A stretch of DNA of 50,327 bases from Nitrospira sp. (GCA_005116895.1 SWDO01000007.1:1-50327), one strand, 5' to 3'; positions 24,471-32,694 are shown, counted from the stretch's first letter. Translations and numbers: made by a program. The notes: generated by a model from the letters alone, not told the origin.

Positions 24471-25838
24471 ATGTCGACTGAAGTTCCGGTCAAGTTATAC
24501 CTTGATAAGTTATTGAAAGATTGCCGGAAAGTATCGGTTGACCTGGCTCTGCTTCTTGGTCCCGTGAAGGTGAGGGCGCTGCATGCGGTGGCCGATCGAG
24601 TCGCTGTAGATCAAGACGCTATTCTCGCGGAAAATGCCAAAGATGTCGAGGCTGTGGGAAAGTCCTTTGAGAATGCGGACATGAAAGATCGGATGAAGGC
24701 TGCTGTGGCTCGTGTCCGCCTGACGATCGATCAGATGAAAGAGATCGTTGAGCGACTGCATTGCATCGCCGATCTGCCAGACCCCATCGGCGCCGTGACG
24801 TCGCGACGGGAACGCCCGGATGGGTTACAAGTCTCCAGGGTGAGGGTACCGATTGGAGTGGTCGGCGTGATTTCCGAACGGACTCCGCTCGTCACCGTGG
24901 AATCGATGGCACTGTGTCTGAAGTCGGGCAATCTCTGTATCTTTCGTGGGGCTCCGGAATGGAAGTTGACGCATCAGGCGATTCATGCACGATTTCGTGA
25001 GGCGGCAACGGAGCACGGCATACCCCATGGGGCCTGGGTGCTCATCGATCGCCAAGAGAAAGAAGTCGCGCTTGACCTGATTCGATCAGGGAAGATCCTC
25101 AATGCGCTCATTGTGCGTGGCGGAGCCGGGTTACGCAAGACGGTTGCGGAACAAGCCAAGGTTCCGGTGCTCTGCGATGATGGAGGCCTCACGCAGTTGT
25201 ACATTGATGAAACCCCCGATATTTCGGTCGCGCAAAACCTGGTGATCAACTCGAAGGTGCAGCAGGCGGGAGCCTCCAATTCGCTGGATACCTTGCTGGT
25301 GCAGCAGATTGTGGGGAGGCAGTTCTTGCCTCCGTTGATCAACCGCCTGCTGGACCAGTTCAAGGTGGAAGTGCATGCCTGCCCAAAAACGGTCGCACTC
25401 ATGGGGCAAATGGCGATGACGGGACATACCGCGATCATCCCAGCGACAGAGGCGGATTGGCATACGCAGTTCGCCGGTCCGACCCTGGCTGTAAAAATGG
25501 TTGAAGACCTCGATGAAGCGTTGGCCCATATTAAAACGCATGGTCCCTGTCTCACTGCCGGAATTGCTACCACACGCTATGAGTCGGCCATGCGATTCAC
25601 CAGAGAAGTTGATGCCAGTGCGGTGCTGGTGAATGCATCAACCAGGATTCATGCCGGCGATAGCTTCGGAATGGGGAGCGACGTGGGGCTGAGCGTGGGG
25701 AAACTGCACGCAAAGGGTCCAATCGGTTTGGAGCAGCTGACCTGCGAGAAGTATGTGGCGTTCGGATCGGGACAACTTCGGCTTCCCCATCCGGTGCCGG
25801 AAGCGTACTTTGACGCCATCATGCTCAAACGACCGTGA
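24471..25838 (+). CDS. ProA-like (gamma-glutamyl phosphate reductase) paralogue lacking the catalytic cysteine
   Basis: The 455-residue protein aligns along its length with ProA: VPIGVVGVISERTPLVTVESMAL, CLKSGN, LIVRGGAGLRKTV, VDASAVLVNASTRIHAGDSFG and KGPIGLEQLT. ProA reduces glutamyl phosphate to glutamate semialdehyde through a cysteine thioester. Here the usual ...CNA.ETLL motif reads GASNSLDTLLV, so Ser269 stands in for that Cys. The conserved GVCHVYVDE also reads GLTQLYIDE. These changes argue against normal ProA chemistry. Either it is a non-catalytic relative or it does another reaction. The methyltransferase gene follows by 53 bases and may be co-transcribed. Confidence 0.82.
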   Translation: MSTEVPVKLYLDKLLKDCRKVSVDLALLLGPVKVRALHAVADRVAVDQDAILAENAKDVEAVGKSFENADMKDRMKAAVARVRLTIDQMKEIVERLHCIADLPDPIGAVTSRRERPDGLQVSRVRVPIGVVGVISERTPLVTVESMALCLKSGNLCIFRGAPEWKLTHQAIHARFREAATEHGIPHGAWVLIDRQEKEVALDLIRSGKILNALIVRGGAGLRKTVAEQAKVPVLCDDGGLTQLYIDETPDISVAQNLVINSKVQQAGASNSLDTLLVQQIVGRQFLPPLINRLLDQFKVEVHACPKTVALMGQMAMTGHTAIIPATEADWHTQFAGPTLAVKMVEDLDEALAHIKTHGPCLTAGIATTRYESAMRFTREVDASAVLVNASTRIHAGDSFGMGSDVGLSVGKLHAKGPIGLEQLTCEKYVAFGSGQLRLPHPVPEAYFDAIMLKRP

Positions 25839-25891
25839 TTCTCATGACGTGTGAACGTGAAGTGTGAAACGTCTTCTGCCGAGGAGAGTCC

Positions 25892-27085
25892 GTGTCGGTT
25901 GATGCAAACGACGAGATACGAACGACGCTTCACGAACATCTTGCGTGGTGGGGCCTCAGGCACTTCACCTCCGACCGTGAGTATTTCTTGTGGCAGCGAC
26001 AACAGCTCTCCGTCGAAGAGCTGAACCAGCTCAACATCCATGCCGAACGAAAACGCGCAGGCGATTCTGTCGATGAAATTGCGTTCTATGATCTAGCCGC
26101 GCGTCCGAAGATCTTCCCGGTTCTCTATAGCCAGCGGTATGAATATTATGAAGCGATCGGGGTGCAAGCGATGGCGCACCTCGGCAAGGCTCAGGACATT
26201 CTCGATTTCGGTTGTGGCCTCGGCATTCTGACGACCTGGTATGCCCTCCGCTTCCCTGATGCGAATGTGGTCGGCATCGATCGCTCGGCGGCGTCTATTG
26301 CGATCGCACAACACAAGGCGAAGGACCTGGGCCTGCGTAATCTTCGGTTCATCTGCTTGGATATCGAAAGGGAACCCCTTTCGGGTTTCTTCGATCTGGT
26401 GTTGTCGACGCACGCACTGCTCCAGGCTGAACAGGATCCTGGGATACCCAGCGAGAGTTGGCGGACGTTTGATCGTGGACACGATCCATCGCAGCAGATG
26501 GTGTTTGAACAGCGGACAGGTTTGGCGCGCCGGCTTGATCACCTGTGCCAGGTCCTACGCCCCTATGGCCGTATGATTGTGTGCGAAAAAACACGGCAGT
26601 TGGCCAGGCGAGTACCGTTCCAGCGTGCGCTGGCCGGCAGGGGGTTACAGCTTGTGCAGCCTGCGGATCTGATTCATTACCGATCCATCGAAGAAGTGGT
26701 GGACGATGGACCATTCTATGTATTGAACAAAGGAACTCAGAGCACAGTCGCCTGGGATGAGTTGCCGGAGTTAGATGATGGAAGCCTGTTCACTCTCAAC
26801 GCGATGCTGGCGAACTCCATCGATTCCAATGCACCGCTCTATGAGAATCATGGGCCCTCGGCGCAGGTGGTCTGGGAAGAGTTGTCAGAACGAACGGTCA
26901 TCCAGGAATCGACGCGCGAGGAGCGTGATGGCCGACAAGTGCATGTCGAGCTGGGCTTCGTGGATGAAACACACTATCTATACTGCGCGAATACATTCGA
27001 TCAACGGCAATTGGTCATGATGGAAGAAGCACGCGCTGCCCTTCTTGAAGCGTACTACCTAGAAATCATACGTGGGCTCCCCTAG
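25892..27085 (+). CDS. Class I SAM-dependent methyltransferase
   Basis: A 397-residue protein. The SAM-binding motif I is ILDFGCGLGILTTWYA at about residues 103-118. It is followed by an acidic residue ending strand 2 (VVGIDRSAASI), FICLDIERE, and LRPYGRMIVCEKTR as the post-motif strand. The methyltransferase fold takes up about 75-260, with an N-terminal helical region and a C-terminal beta domain of about 130 residues that I do not recognise and that may bind the substrate. Start is a GTG with GAGGAG five bases upstream. Target unknown; it follows the ProA-like gene. Confidence 0.8.
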   Translation: MSVDANDEIRTTLHEHLAWWGLRHFTSDREYFLWQRQQLSVEELNQLNIHAERKRAGDSVDEIAFYDLAARPKIFPVLYSQRYEYYEAIGVQAMAHLGKAQDILDFGCGLGILTTWYALRFPDANVVGIDRSAASIAIAQHKAKDLGLRNLRFICLDIEREPLSGFFDLVLSTHALLQAEQDPGIPSESWRTFDRGHDPSQQMVFEQRTGLARRLDHLCQVLRPYGRMIVCEKTRQLARRVPFQRALAGRGLQLVQPADLIHYRSIEEVVDDGPFYVLNKGTQSTVAWDELPELDDGSLFTLNAMLANSIDSNAPLYENHGPSAQVVWEELSERTVIQESTREERDGRQVHVELGFVDETHYLYCANTFDQRQLVMMEEARAALLEAYYLEIIRGLP

Positions 27086-27284
27086 GAAATCTACTGAGTT
27101 GTACTAGCCTCTCTATACTTGCACGCCGGACACGTCCATAGTACCAACAGAATCTCTGCGCAGATGGGTGATAGTCGCTCGCTTTTTCTGCACTGCTCTT
27201 CACCCTTGTAAGAGAGAGCAGTTAGACGGCATCTGGGGTTCTGTGAAGGTTCGCTCCAGGCGTGGGTCGGAAGGAGGAATCACC

Positions 27285-27911
27285 ATGAAAGCAGCCCAGG
27301 TTCTTGTCGCGTTGAGTCTGGTCTGTCTCGGCTGCTCCACTCCGCCGGAAGTCAAACAAGCCTTGATCGCCAAGGATCAGGGGTATGCCGAGAACCAGCG
27401 GTTGATGGAGCAATACCGCGAGTTGGTGACGAATGTCACCGAGCGGCATCACCAGTGGTATCGCCATGTTCAAACCAGGCTCAAGCTCAACTTGGCGTTG
27501 CAGTGGGCCACGACCAACCCCAAGGTCACCGATGTGCCTGAGTTGGAATTGGCGAAGGATGACGCTGAACTCCTGGGATCTGAGGTCATCGCGCTGATCC
27601 ATGACATTCGTCTCAAAAATCTCCCGGAGCGGAAAGGACCGAATGGGCAGGTCCTCTTTCAGGCCGGTACAGGCGACATGAGCAATCTCCTTCAGAAGCT
27701 TCCCGAACTCACTGGCCGAGTTGTGCAGCGTGTGGAAAAGGATGGACAAGCCTCCTCAACCGTGGATTTAACGGCCTTCGATCAGTACCGCAACAACGTG
27801 GGTGCGCTTCGCCGAATCAATGCGATTATTAAGCAGTACCTCGATATTGACGTCACGTTGTCCCGCGACGAAGTGCAGCCGCTCGCAGAGGCCGTGCGGA
27901 CTTTGCGCCGA
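27285..27911 (+). CDS. Envelope cluster protein 1: helical lipoprotein
   Basis: A 209-residue lipoprotein: signal KAAQVLVALSLVCLGCS with the lipobox cysteine at residue 17, start at ATG 27285 with AAGGAGG seven bases upstream. The mature protein is nearly all helix, with long charged stretches (YGYAEN-like Gln/Glu-rich helix, NVTERHHQWYRHVQTRLKLN) and probably a coiled coil. I recognise no family. It is the first of five same-strand genes to 30968 with gaps of 34 bases or fewer, so it heads a probable operon for envelope proteins. A short hairpin (27192-27222) lies in its leader. Confidence 0.78.
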
Positions 27912-27944
27912 TGATAGATGGATCCTGAGCAGGAGGAATCCGGT

Positions 27945-28655
27945 ATGATCCGACAGATAGTCAGAGGCGTGAGCGTCGGGCTCATCGTGATCAGCGCAGT
28001 GGGCTGTCATTCGATTCATAGTGATGCAGTCCGAGATCTGATTCGGCAGGAAGGCACGAAGATCGATGCGGCTCAAACCAATATTGACCTGTTTCAGAAG
28101 GAAACGGAAGCGCGTATCAAGTTTTTGGAACAGGCACGCAGCTCCCTCCATGAGAGTGTGAAAGCGTTGCAAGCGCAAGAAGCGAAGCATCAATTCGTGC
28201 TGTCCTCGTATCGGAATGCCGCCAGTAAGAAAGGCGAGGCGGCTTACGCAGCGGCCTATCTGGTCGGTCAAATGTACCTGATTGAATATCAGGGGCTTGA
28301 AAAAGCCGTATGGGATCAGTTTGAAGAAGATTTCTGCGGCCTACGCGACACGGCCAATGCGCTAAACGACTCATGGAAGCACACGGCGGCGATCCATGCG
28401 CAGGTGAAGCGTTATGCGGATAAGTCGGGTTTGGCTTCCGTCGATCCGGAGTTCGTGGCTGCCTTGGTGGAGCAGGCCCCAGGGCAGTCTGAGCGGATCA
28501 TGGAGATTCTGAATCATTCCCGGACCGTCAATGACGCATTGGAGGAGGTTACAGGCTCGCGCATCATCCGCTCACGGACGCTGCAACGCGGGCATACCTT
28601 TACTGCCGACTTGGTCGACCTTCTGGACAAACTGAAGAAAGACGACGGGCAATAG
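27945..28655 (+). CDS. Envelope cluster protein 2: coiled-coil lipoprotein
   Basis: A 236-residue protein starting at the ATG at 27945 with AGGAGG nine bases upstream. Residues 1-22 are a lipoprotein signal ending in VISAVGC. The mature part is helical: a long heptad-like region (KIDAAQTNIDLFQKETEAR, KFLEQARSSLHESVKALQ) is followed by an Ala-rich helix and an amphipathic C-terminal half. This suggests an elongated periplasmic or outer-membrane-attached scaffold. No family recognised. It lies 30 bases after protein 1 and ten before protein 3. The similar build of proteins 1 and 2 hints at a shared complex. Confidence 0.76.
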   Translation: MIRQIVRGVSVGLIVISAVGCHSIHSDAVRDLIRQEGTKIDAAQTNIDLFQKETEARIKFLEQARSSLHESVKALQAQEAKHQFVLSSYRNAASKKGEAAYAAAYLVGQMYLIEYQGLEKAVWDQFEEDFCGLRDTANALNDSWKHTAAIHAQVKRYADKSGLASVDPEFVAALVEQAPGQSERIMEILNHSRTVNDALEEVTGSRIIRSRTLQRGHTFTADLVDLLDKLKKDDGQ

Positions 28656-28665
28656 AGGAGGTACC

Positions 28666-29184
28666 ATGGAGACCAGTATCGCGGGGGTCGTCGGTTTTCT
28701 GGAAGATAACGATAGTTTGATCAAGCAGTTGATGGAAACTGCCGAAAGTGCCCAGGAGGAAATCAGTACCTTATCCGTTGAGGTAGATCAGGCTCGTGAG
28801 GAGGCCAAGGCCCTGATCGATCAGTTAGGAACGGTCGAATTTGAGATCGGAAAGCAGGACGAAACCAAGGTTCGCCAAAAAGCACTCCTTGAAGCGGTGG
28901 CGGCACTGCGGAAGAAATTTGAAACCTACAAGAATGATCCCCTTCGTCGAGGGATTTATGCGGCGGAAATCTCAAACCTGTACGTCCAACTAGCCAATAC
29001 CTTTAATAATGAAACTATCGCACAGATCGTTCCCTTCAATAAGGATGAGATTCGAGCCTATAAAGAGCTCATGAAGGAAGCCATTCTGAACGCGGCCTCG
29101 CGAAAAAAACGGGCTGCCGTCATCAAGGCAGCCGCGCAGATCTCCAGACTTGCCTTAGGAATTGCCGGGAAGCTAGCGGTGTAA
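28666..29184 (+). CDS. Envelope cluster protein 3: soluble coiled-coil protein
   Basis: A 172-residue protein with strong GAGGAGG before the ATG. No signal peptide or membrane helix is seen. The first 95 residues are a coiled coil (SAQEEISTLSVEVDQAREEA, then RQKALLEAVAALRKKFE). The C-terminus is a basic, Ala/Ile-rich helix (KKRAAVIKAAAQISRLALG) that could bind a membrane surface. Among the five genes it is the only one without an export signal, so it may work on the cytoplasmic side. No family recognised. Its stop is four bases before the next start. Confidence 0.72.
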   Translation: METSIAGVVGFLEDNDSLIKQLMETAESAQEEISTLSVEVDQAREEAKALIDQLGTVEFEIGKQDETKVRQKALLEAVAALRKKFETYKNDPLRRGIYAAEISNLYVQLANTFNNETIAQIVPFNKDEIRAYKELMKEAILNAASRKKRAAVIKAAAQISRLALGIAGKLAV

Positions 29185-29188
29185 CGCT

Positions 29189-29977
29189 ATGACTTGCCGA
29201 AAGGGGTGGCCAACTCTCTTTTTGTTGACGATCATCAGCATCGGCTATGGCTGCAGCCTCGATGCCGGTTCACGGGGTCCGTTCGGTCCCGAGGATCCCG
29301 AGACCCTCATGCAGAAGACCAAGCTGCCAGAAAATCCCCCTTCTCCCCACGTGCTCCAATTTACCGGTGACGACACGGCCGGGCACCACAAGCCCAAAAT
29401 GGTCGGGGCCGTTTCAGAGACTGCCGTGAAACGGTCCACGAATGCCGTAGCTCTGTTGACCGCGAATGAGGTGGCCGCTTTACGAAAAGCTGCCGAGAGC
29501 GATCGCCGCGTCGTGGCGCTGCTAGGATCAAGGTGGGCCTTCATCGACGCTGATCGGATTCCACTGGAAGGCAAGGTCACGTTTGGTTGCTGTCGGGAGA
29601 CGACCGGTCTTGTTCGCCTTGTCTATTACAGCTATAGCCAGAATGTTGCCGTAGAAGTTCGCATGAAAGAGACGGGCGTGCTCAGCGTTGCTCACCTTGA
29701 GGGGTATCAGCCACCAGAAGGTCAACAGGATGTTCAACGAGGCATTGAACTGGCCAAAGCCGATCCACGCTTGGTCGGCAAGGTCGAGCAACTCCAAGGT
29801 CACGGGCTCCTCATGCAACCCGATCGGGGGTTGTTCAGAAACGATCCCGGCTACGCACGCCGGACAATCTGGATCACCTTTTCAAATGGACAGGACGGAG
29901 ATCCAAAATATTGGGCGGTGGTTGATCTGACGGAGGATAAGGTTCTTGAGGCCGGTGAGGAGCCACCTCGTTCGTGA
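29189..29977 (+). CDS. Envelope cluster protein 4: lipoprotein resembling copper amine oxidase N2/N3 domains
   Basis: A 262-residue lipoprotein, with signal TLFLLTIISIGYGC and the lipobox cysteine at residue 22. After a linker, two compact alpha/beta domains follow: one with LTANEVAALRKAAESD and AVEVRMKETGVLSVAHLEGYQPP, the next with QRGIELAKADPRLVGKVEQ and a final WAVVDLTEDKVLEAG. The order of helix, VDL-type strands and the pattern 'ADP...' matches the N2/N3 domains that precede the catalytic domain of copper amine oxidases. The catalytic part is then the next gene. This domain call is by eye and needs a profile search. Confidence 0.62.
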   Translation: MTCRKGWPTLFLLTIISIGYGCSLDAGSRGPFGPEDPETLMQKTKLPENPPSPHVLQFTGDDTAGHHKPKMVGAVSETAVKRSTNAVALLTANEVAALRKAAESDRRVVALLGSRWAFIDADRIPLEGKVTFGCCRETTGLVRLVYYSYSQNVAVEVRMKETGVLSVAHLEGYQPPEGQQDVQRGIELAKADPRLVGKVEQLQGHGLLMQPDRGLFRNDPGYARRTIWITFSNGQDGDPKYWAVVDLTEDKVLEAGEEPPRS

Positions 29978-29987
29978 GAGGAATGGG

Positions 29988-30968
29988 ATGACCCGTATCT
30001 GGTACGCCGGCTTGTTGATCTGCTGTGTCATTGCCTGGTCCGGATCTGCCATGGCCGAGACGCAGTCCGAACATGTGGATTGGGGACGGTGGAGTTTCGA
30101 CTGGGAAGTTCGGGATAACCAGGGCTTGGCGTTGCGAAACGTGAAGTATGCCGATGAGCTGATTCTCGCCAAGGCCAGCATGCCCGTCGTGCGAGTCAAG
30201 TATGTAAAAGAGATGGTCTGGTGGAATCCCTTCACCTGGTTTGGGTCACGTGCGGACAGTGGGCGCTGCGGCCCATTCCAGGATCGGCTGCGGTGGCAGG
30301 ATCTGGTGCCGATCATCAATTGCGGCGACCAGAAAGTGTGCATGGAACGCTCAACTCAGAATAATGTGAAGTGGCTCGAGCTGGGGATCTATGCCCGGAT
30401 CGGGGAATATCACCTCTACCAAGCATGGCACCTATCGGAGGACGGCGAGCTCCGTCCCGTTTTGCATAGCCGGGGCTTGTCGTGCAACACCAACCATGAT
30501 CATCATCCCTATTGGCGGTTTGATTTTGATATCAACGGTAACGGCATGGATCAGGTCTTTGTTCATGAGGAGGGGGGATCGGATCGTGGGTGGGGGCTAG
30601 GCTGGCGGAAGTATACGAATGAGCGAAACGACGTCAAGATTCCCGCGCTCAAGAAGACGTGGTTGGTGCGCGATCAACTGAATGGCCACGGAGTCTGGAT
30701 CCTGCCTGGTGCCGGCTATGTTCCGCTGAAGGATGATGGCGAACGAGACAGGTTTGCGGACATCGATGTGGCAATTCTCCGAGCCAACGCCAGCGAAGAC
30801 GTGCCTTGGAGTTTTGGCGCGCGGGGTCAACTGGGAGACGACGACGATAATCAGGGTGTGCAAGAGCAAGACGTCGTGTTCTGGTACGTCGCCCACTTGC
30901 CTCATATGGCTGCGTTGGGTCCGTCCAAATGGCTGACCCTTGGCCCCATCTTACGCGTACAGCGGTAG
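29988..30968 (+). CDS. Envelope cluster protein 5: secreted copper-amine-oxidase-like domain, degenerate cofactor motif
   Basis: A 326-residue protein from the ATG at 29988 (AGAGG six bases upstream) with a signal peptide cut after AMA (residue 23). Features recalling the amine oxidase catalytic domain, in order: FDWEVRDNQGLALRNVKY; a DSGRCG segment where the catalytic-base Asp (D90) would be; IGEYHLYQAWHLSEDGEL at the place of the TPQ motif; NHDHHPYWRFDFDING with H170-x-H172 as copper ligands; and WYVAHLPHM (H303/H306) as the third His. The TPQ motif normally reads T-x-x-N-Y-D/E; here the Tyr (141) remains but Asn is Glu and Asp is His. It is probably inactive or altered. Confidence 0.62.
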   Translation: MTRIWYAGLLICCVIAWSGSAMAETQSEHVDWGRWSFDWEVRDNQGLALRNVKYADELILAKASMPVVRVKYVKEMVWWNPFTWFGSRADSGRCGPFQDRLRWQDLVPIINCGDQKVCMERSTQNNVKWLELGIYARIGEYHLYQAWHLSEDGELRPVLHSRGLSCNTNHDHHPYWRFDFDINGNGMDQVFVHEEGGSDRGWGLGWRKYTNERNDVKIPALKKTWLVRDQLNGHGVWILPGAGYVPLKDDGERDRFADIDVAILRANASEDVPWSFGARGQLGDDDDNQGVQEQDVVFWYVAHLPHMAALGPSKWLTLGPILRVQR

Positions 30969-31105
30969 TATGTTGACCTATCAACTCACCTGGAAAATAA
31001 AATAGATGTCAGGCCTTATCTCCCGTATCACTTCTTGTCTCCTCTGATAGAGGTGGCATAGCTTATGCTCTCAATGAAATTCTGAAGACAATTGAATGAT
31101 CCCAG

Positions 31106-31133
31106 TTGACAGTTAGGCTTGAAGAGGTATACA
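31106..31133 (+). promoter_or_regulatory. Strong sigma-70-like promoter before the 23-codon gene
   Basis: TTGACA at 31106-31111 and TATACA at 31128-31133 are 16 bases apart. Transcription would start near 31140, about 58 bases before the ATG at 31198. It is the best -35/-10 pair I saw in the window. Confidence 0.6.
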
Positions 31134-31197
31134 GAGAAAGAATAGTTCACTGTCTACACGGTTCTCCGAGTGATTCCGAATCAAGGAGGAGGTGAAG

Positions 31198-31269
31198 ATG
31201 GAAGACCTTAGTCCACCGGATTACAATGGCCCGCCGAGTCATGGGCGGGCGTCTCGCCAGTCACGTTAG
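31198..31269 (+). CDS. Possible 23-residue peptide gene
   Basis: A short frame, MEDLSPPDYNGPPSHGRASR and three more residues, follows an AAGGAGGAGG Shine-Dalgarno at the right distance. A good promoter lies about 65 bases upstream. The peptide is Pro/Gly/Arg-rich with no hydrophobic stretch. A 7-bp stem (31229-31235 with 31244-31250) lies inside it. The signals argue for real translation, but it could be a leader peptide or the 5' part of a small RNA rather than a protein gene. It does not resemble PqqA. Function unknown. Confidence 0.42.
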   Translation: MEDLSPPDYNGPPSHGRASRQSR

Positions 31270-31594
31270 CCGGTTCTCTCTCGGCTGTCACATTCCCGTG
31301 TAGGGAATATCGCATTGAATCTGATGAGCCTGTTGGAGATTCTCGGCTGGCGTATGTACATCGTTGCTGGCGAGGGATCGCAATGCTTTTGACGAGTTGC
31401 CTCTAGACCCATTCCTCGTGCGGGTCTTCATCACTACAGACAAAATGTTCTAGGCGTCCTAAGCGCCCTCTGCGAGCAGCCCCCGGATCCGGGGCTGCTC
31501 GTTGCGACTGCATCAGGTTTTCCAGGGATCGAGAACTCAATGTGCTGATAGACATAAGCGTTCAACGTCGTGATTCCAAGGAAAGGAGCTAGCC
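31270..31594. other. Gene-poor stretch between the two tiny genes
   Basis: Apart from the hairpin at 31473-31501 I see no gene here. With the upstream promoter it could be part of a small untranslated RNA, but no known RNA family is recognisable by eye. Confidence 0.4.
31473..31501 (+). terminator. Very stable GC hairpin without a U-run
   Basis: CGAGCAGCCCC and GGGGCTGCTCG flank a self-complementary GGATCC with one bulged C. There is no T-run after it, so it may be a Rho-linked or processing hairpin. It would close a transcript of about 360 bases begun at the promoter near 31106. Confidence 0.5.
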
Positions 31595-31675
31595 ATGGAC
31601 ACTCTCGTAATGTTTATGATCGTCATGGGTGTGATTTTTATCGGTGGCTTAGTGGTGTACAAGAAGAGCCAGTAA
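31595..31675 (+). CDS. 26-residue single-pass membrane protein
   Basis: The frame MDTLVMFMIVMGVIFIGGLV plus VYKKSQ follows GGAAAGGAG at seven bases. It is one hydrophobic helix with a short basic tail, so it should insert with the tail in the cytoplasm. It has the form of small accessory subunits of respiratory enzymes (CcoQ- or CydX-like in shape, not in clear sequence). A c-type cytochrome lies convergent 245 bases away. No stronger functional hint is visible. Confidence 0.55.
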   Translation: MDTLVMFMIVMGVIFIGGLVVYKKSQ

Positions 31676-31920
31676 GCAGTCTGCTATAGAATACAGACGG
31701 CAGGGGTTGCGAGTTCACATATCCGTTAGGACGGACGAGGGACAGGCGATGGTCTGTAATTAATCGCTTGTCCTTTGGTGAGTAGGCTTGTCCTTAACGT
31801 AGCGATGTGGATCGAGCCGCGAGCATTTTCTCTTCTGAGATATCTGACTAGCGTAGGAACTCGCTGTCGGTTTTCGAACGATGCCCGCAATGCCGGCAGC
31901 GTGGGTATCTTAACCCCCTC

Positions 31921-32436
31921 TTAGTGGGAGGGGAACAAAATATATGGTTGTGGCGGTTCTTGATCCGGCGGAACATAGGCAGGCGCCGGTTCTCCTGCCG
32001 GGCCGAGCTTTCTGATAAATCGATAGATGGCGCGCAGGTCCTGCTCGGTCATCTCGCGCAGGACGAACCATGGCATGGGTGGTCGAAACTCAACCGACCG
32101 TGAAACCTGGATCCACTGGGATTCTGAGAGATTCTGCATAGAGAGCCGTATATTGCTCGCGTAGGTTGTGCCCCAAGGCCCGCGCCATCCCATCGCATCT
32201 CCCTTGAGCCAGTCTTTCTCAGAAATCTTTCCAGCGGCTTCCGCATAGCCGGTGGTATGGCAATCATTACATCCGGCGATCTTGATGACATACCGTGCCC
32301 TGTCCTCAGTTTTCTTATCCAATGGAGCAGTCTGACCGCTGGAGCGTTCCTTGTCCCCGGCAGCAGCTGCGGTCGCCACTCCAGTGATGAGGAGCAAACA
32401 CAGCGCGGATGTTTGGATTCTTTGAATCAGGCGCAT
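31921..32436 (-). CDS. Periplasmic mono-heme c-type cytochrome
   Basis: A 171-residue protein with a signal peptide (residues 1-26, ending ATAAAAG). The heme site is CNDCH at residues 56-60, and a likely axial Met is M121 in RPPMPWFV. The WRGPWGTTYASNIRLSMQNLSESQW segment is shared with cytochrome subunits of periplasmic dehydrogenases. The C-terminus is Pro-rich. It should carry electrons in the periplasm. The ATG at 32436 has GGGAGAAG upstream; an earlier ATG would put extra polar residues before the signal. It follows the 57-codon gene on the same strand. Confidence 0.87.
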   Translation of the reverse strand: MRLIQRIQTSALCLLLITGVATAAAAGDKERSSGQTAPLDKKTEDRARYVIKIAGCNDCHTTGYAEAAGKISEKDWLKGDAMGWRGPWGTTYASNIRLSMQNLSESQWIQVSRSVEFRPPMPWFVLREMTEQDLRAIYRFIRKLGPAGEPAPAYVPPDQEPPQPYILFPSH

Positions 32437-32520
32437 GGTTTCTTCTCCCTGATAGTGATGATGCGTGTCGGCTCTCTGTTCGCGCTGTCCCTGAAAGGTG
32501 GAACAGACCATGGGCGTCGT

Positions 32521-32694
32521 TCAGTACTCGTCGATTTCATCGGTCTCATCCAGCATTTCTGCCGAGATCTCACCGGCCTCAGCGGTCCATTGAGCCAGTG
32601 GAATACCCTTGGCTTTCAAAATGGCTTCCTGCTCTGTTCCTGCGGCCGTCGTCAGGTCATATGTGACTGTTTGTCTGACTTGAAACATTCTCAT
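32521..32694 (-). CDS. 57-residue acidic small protein
   Basis: A short frame: it opens MRMFQVRQTVTYDL, has a helix with TEQEAILKAKGIPLAQW, and ends in an acidic tail with ETDEIDEY. The third-position GC preference matches a coding frame. A weak GGTGG lies upstream of the ATG (32694); a second ATG is two codons in. The protein is soluble with no export signal. It lies 84 bases upstream of the cytochrome gene on the same strand and may share its transcript. No family is recognised. Confidence 0.5.
   Translation of the reverse strand: MRMFQVRQTVTYDLTTAAGTEQEAILKAKGIPLAQWTAEAGEISAEMLDETDEIDEY

Noticed and set aside
24471..25838. Naming the gene proA outright
   Set aside because: The catalytic cysteine is absent and a second conserved segment is changed, so the usual activity cannot be claimed.
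31198..31269. PqqA precursor
   Set aside because: The short peptide lacks the Glu-x-x-x-Tyr motif of PqqA, and no pqq genes are nearby.
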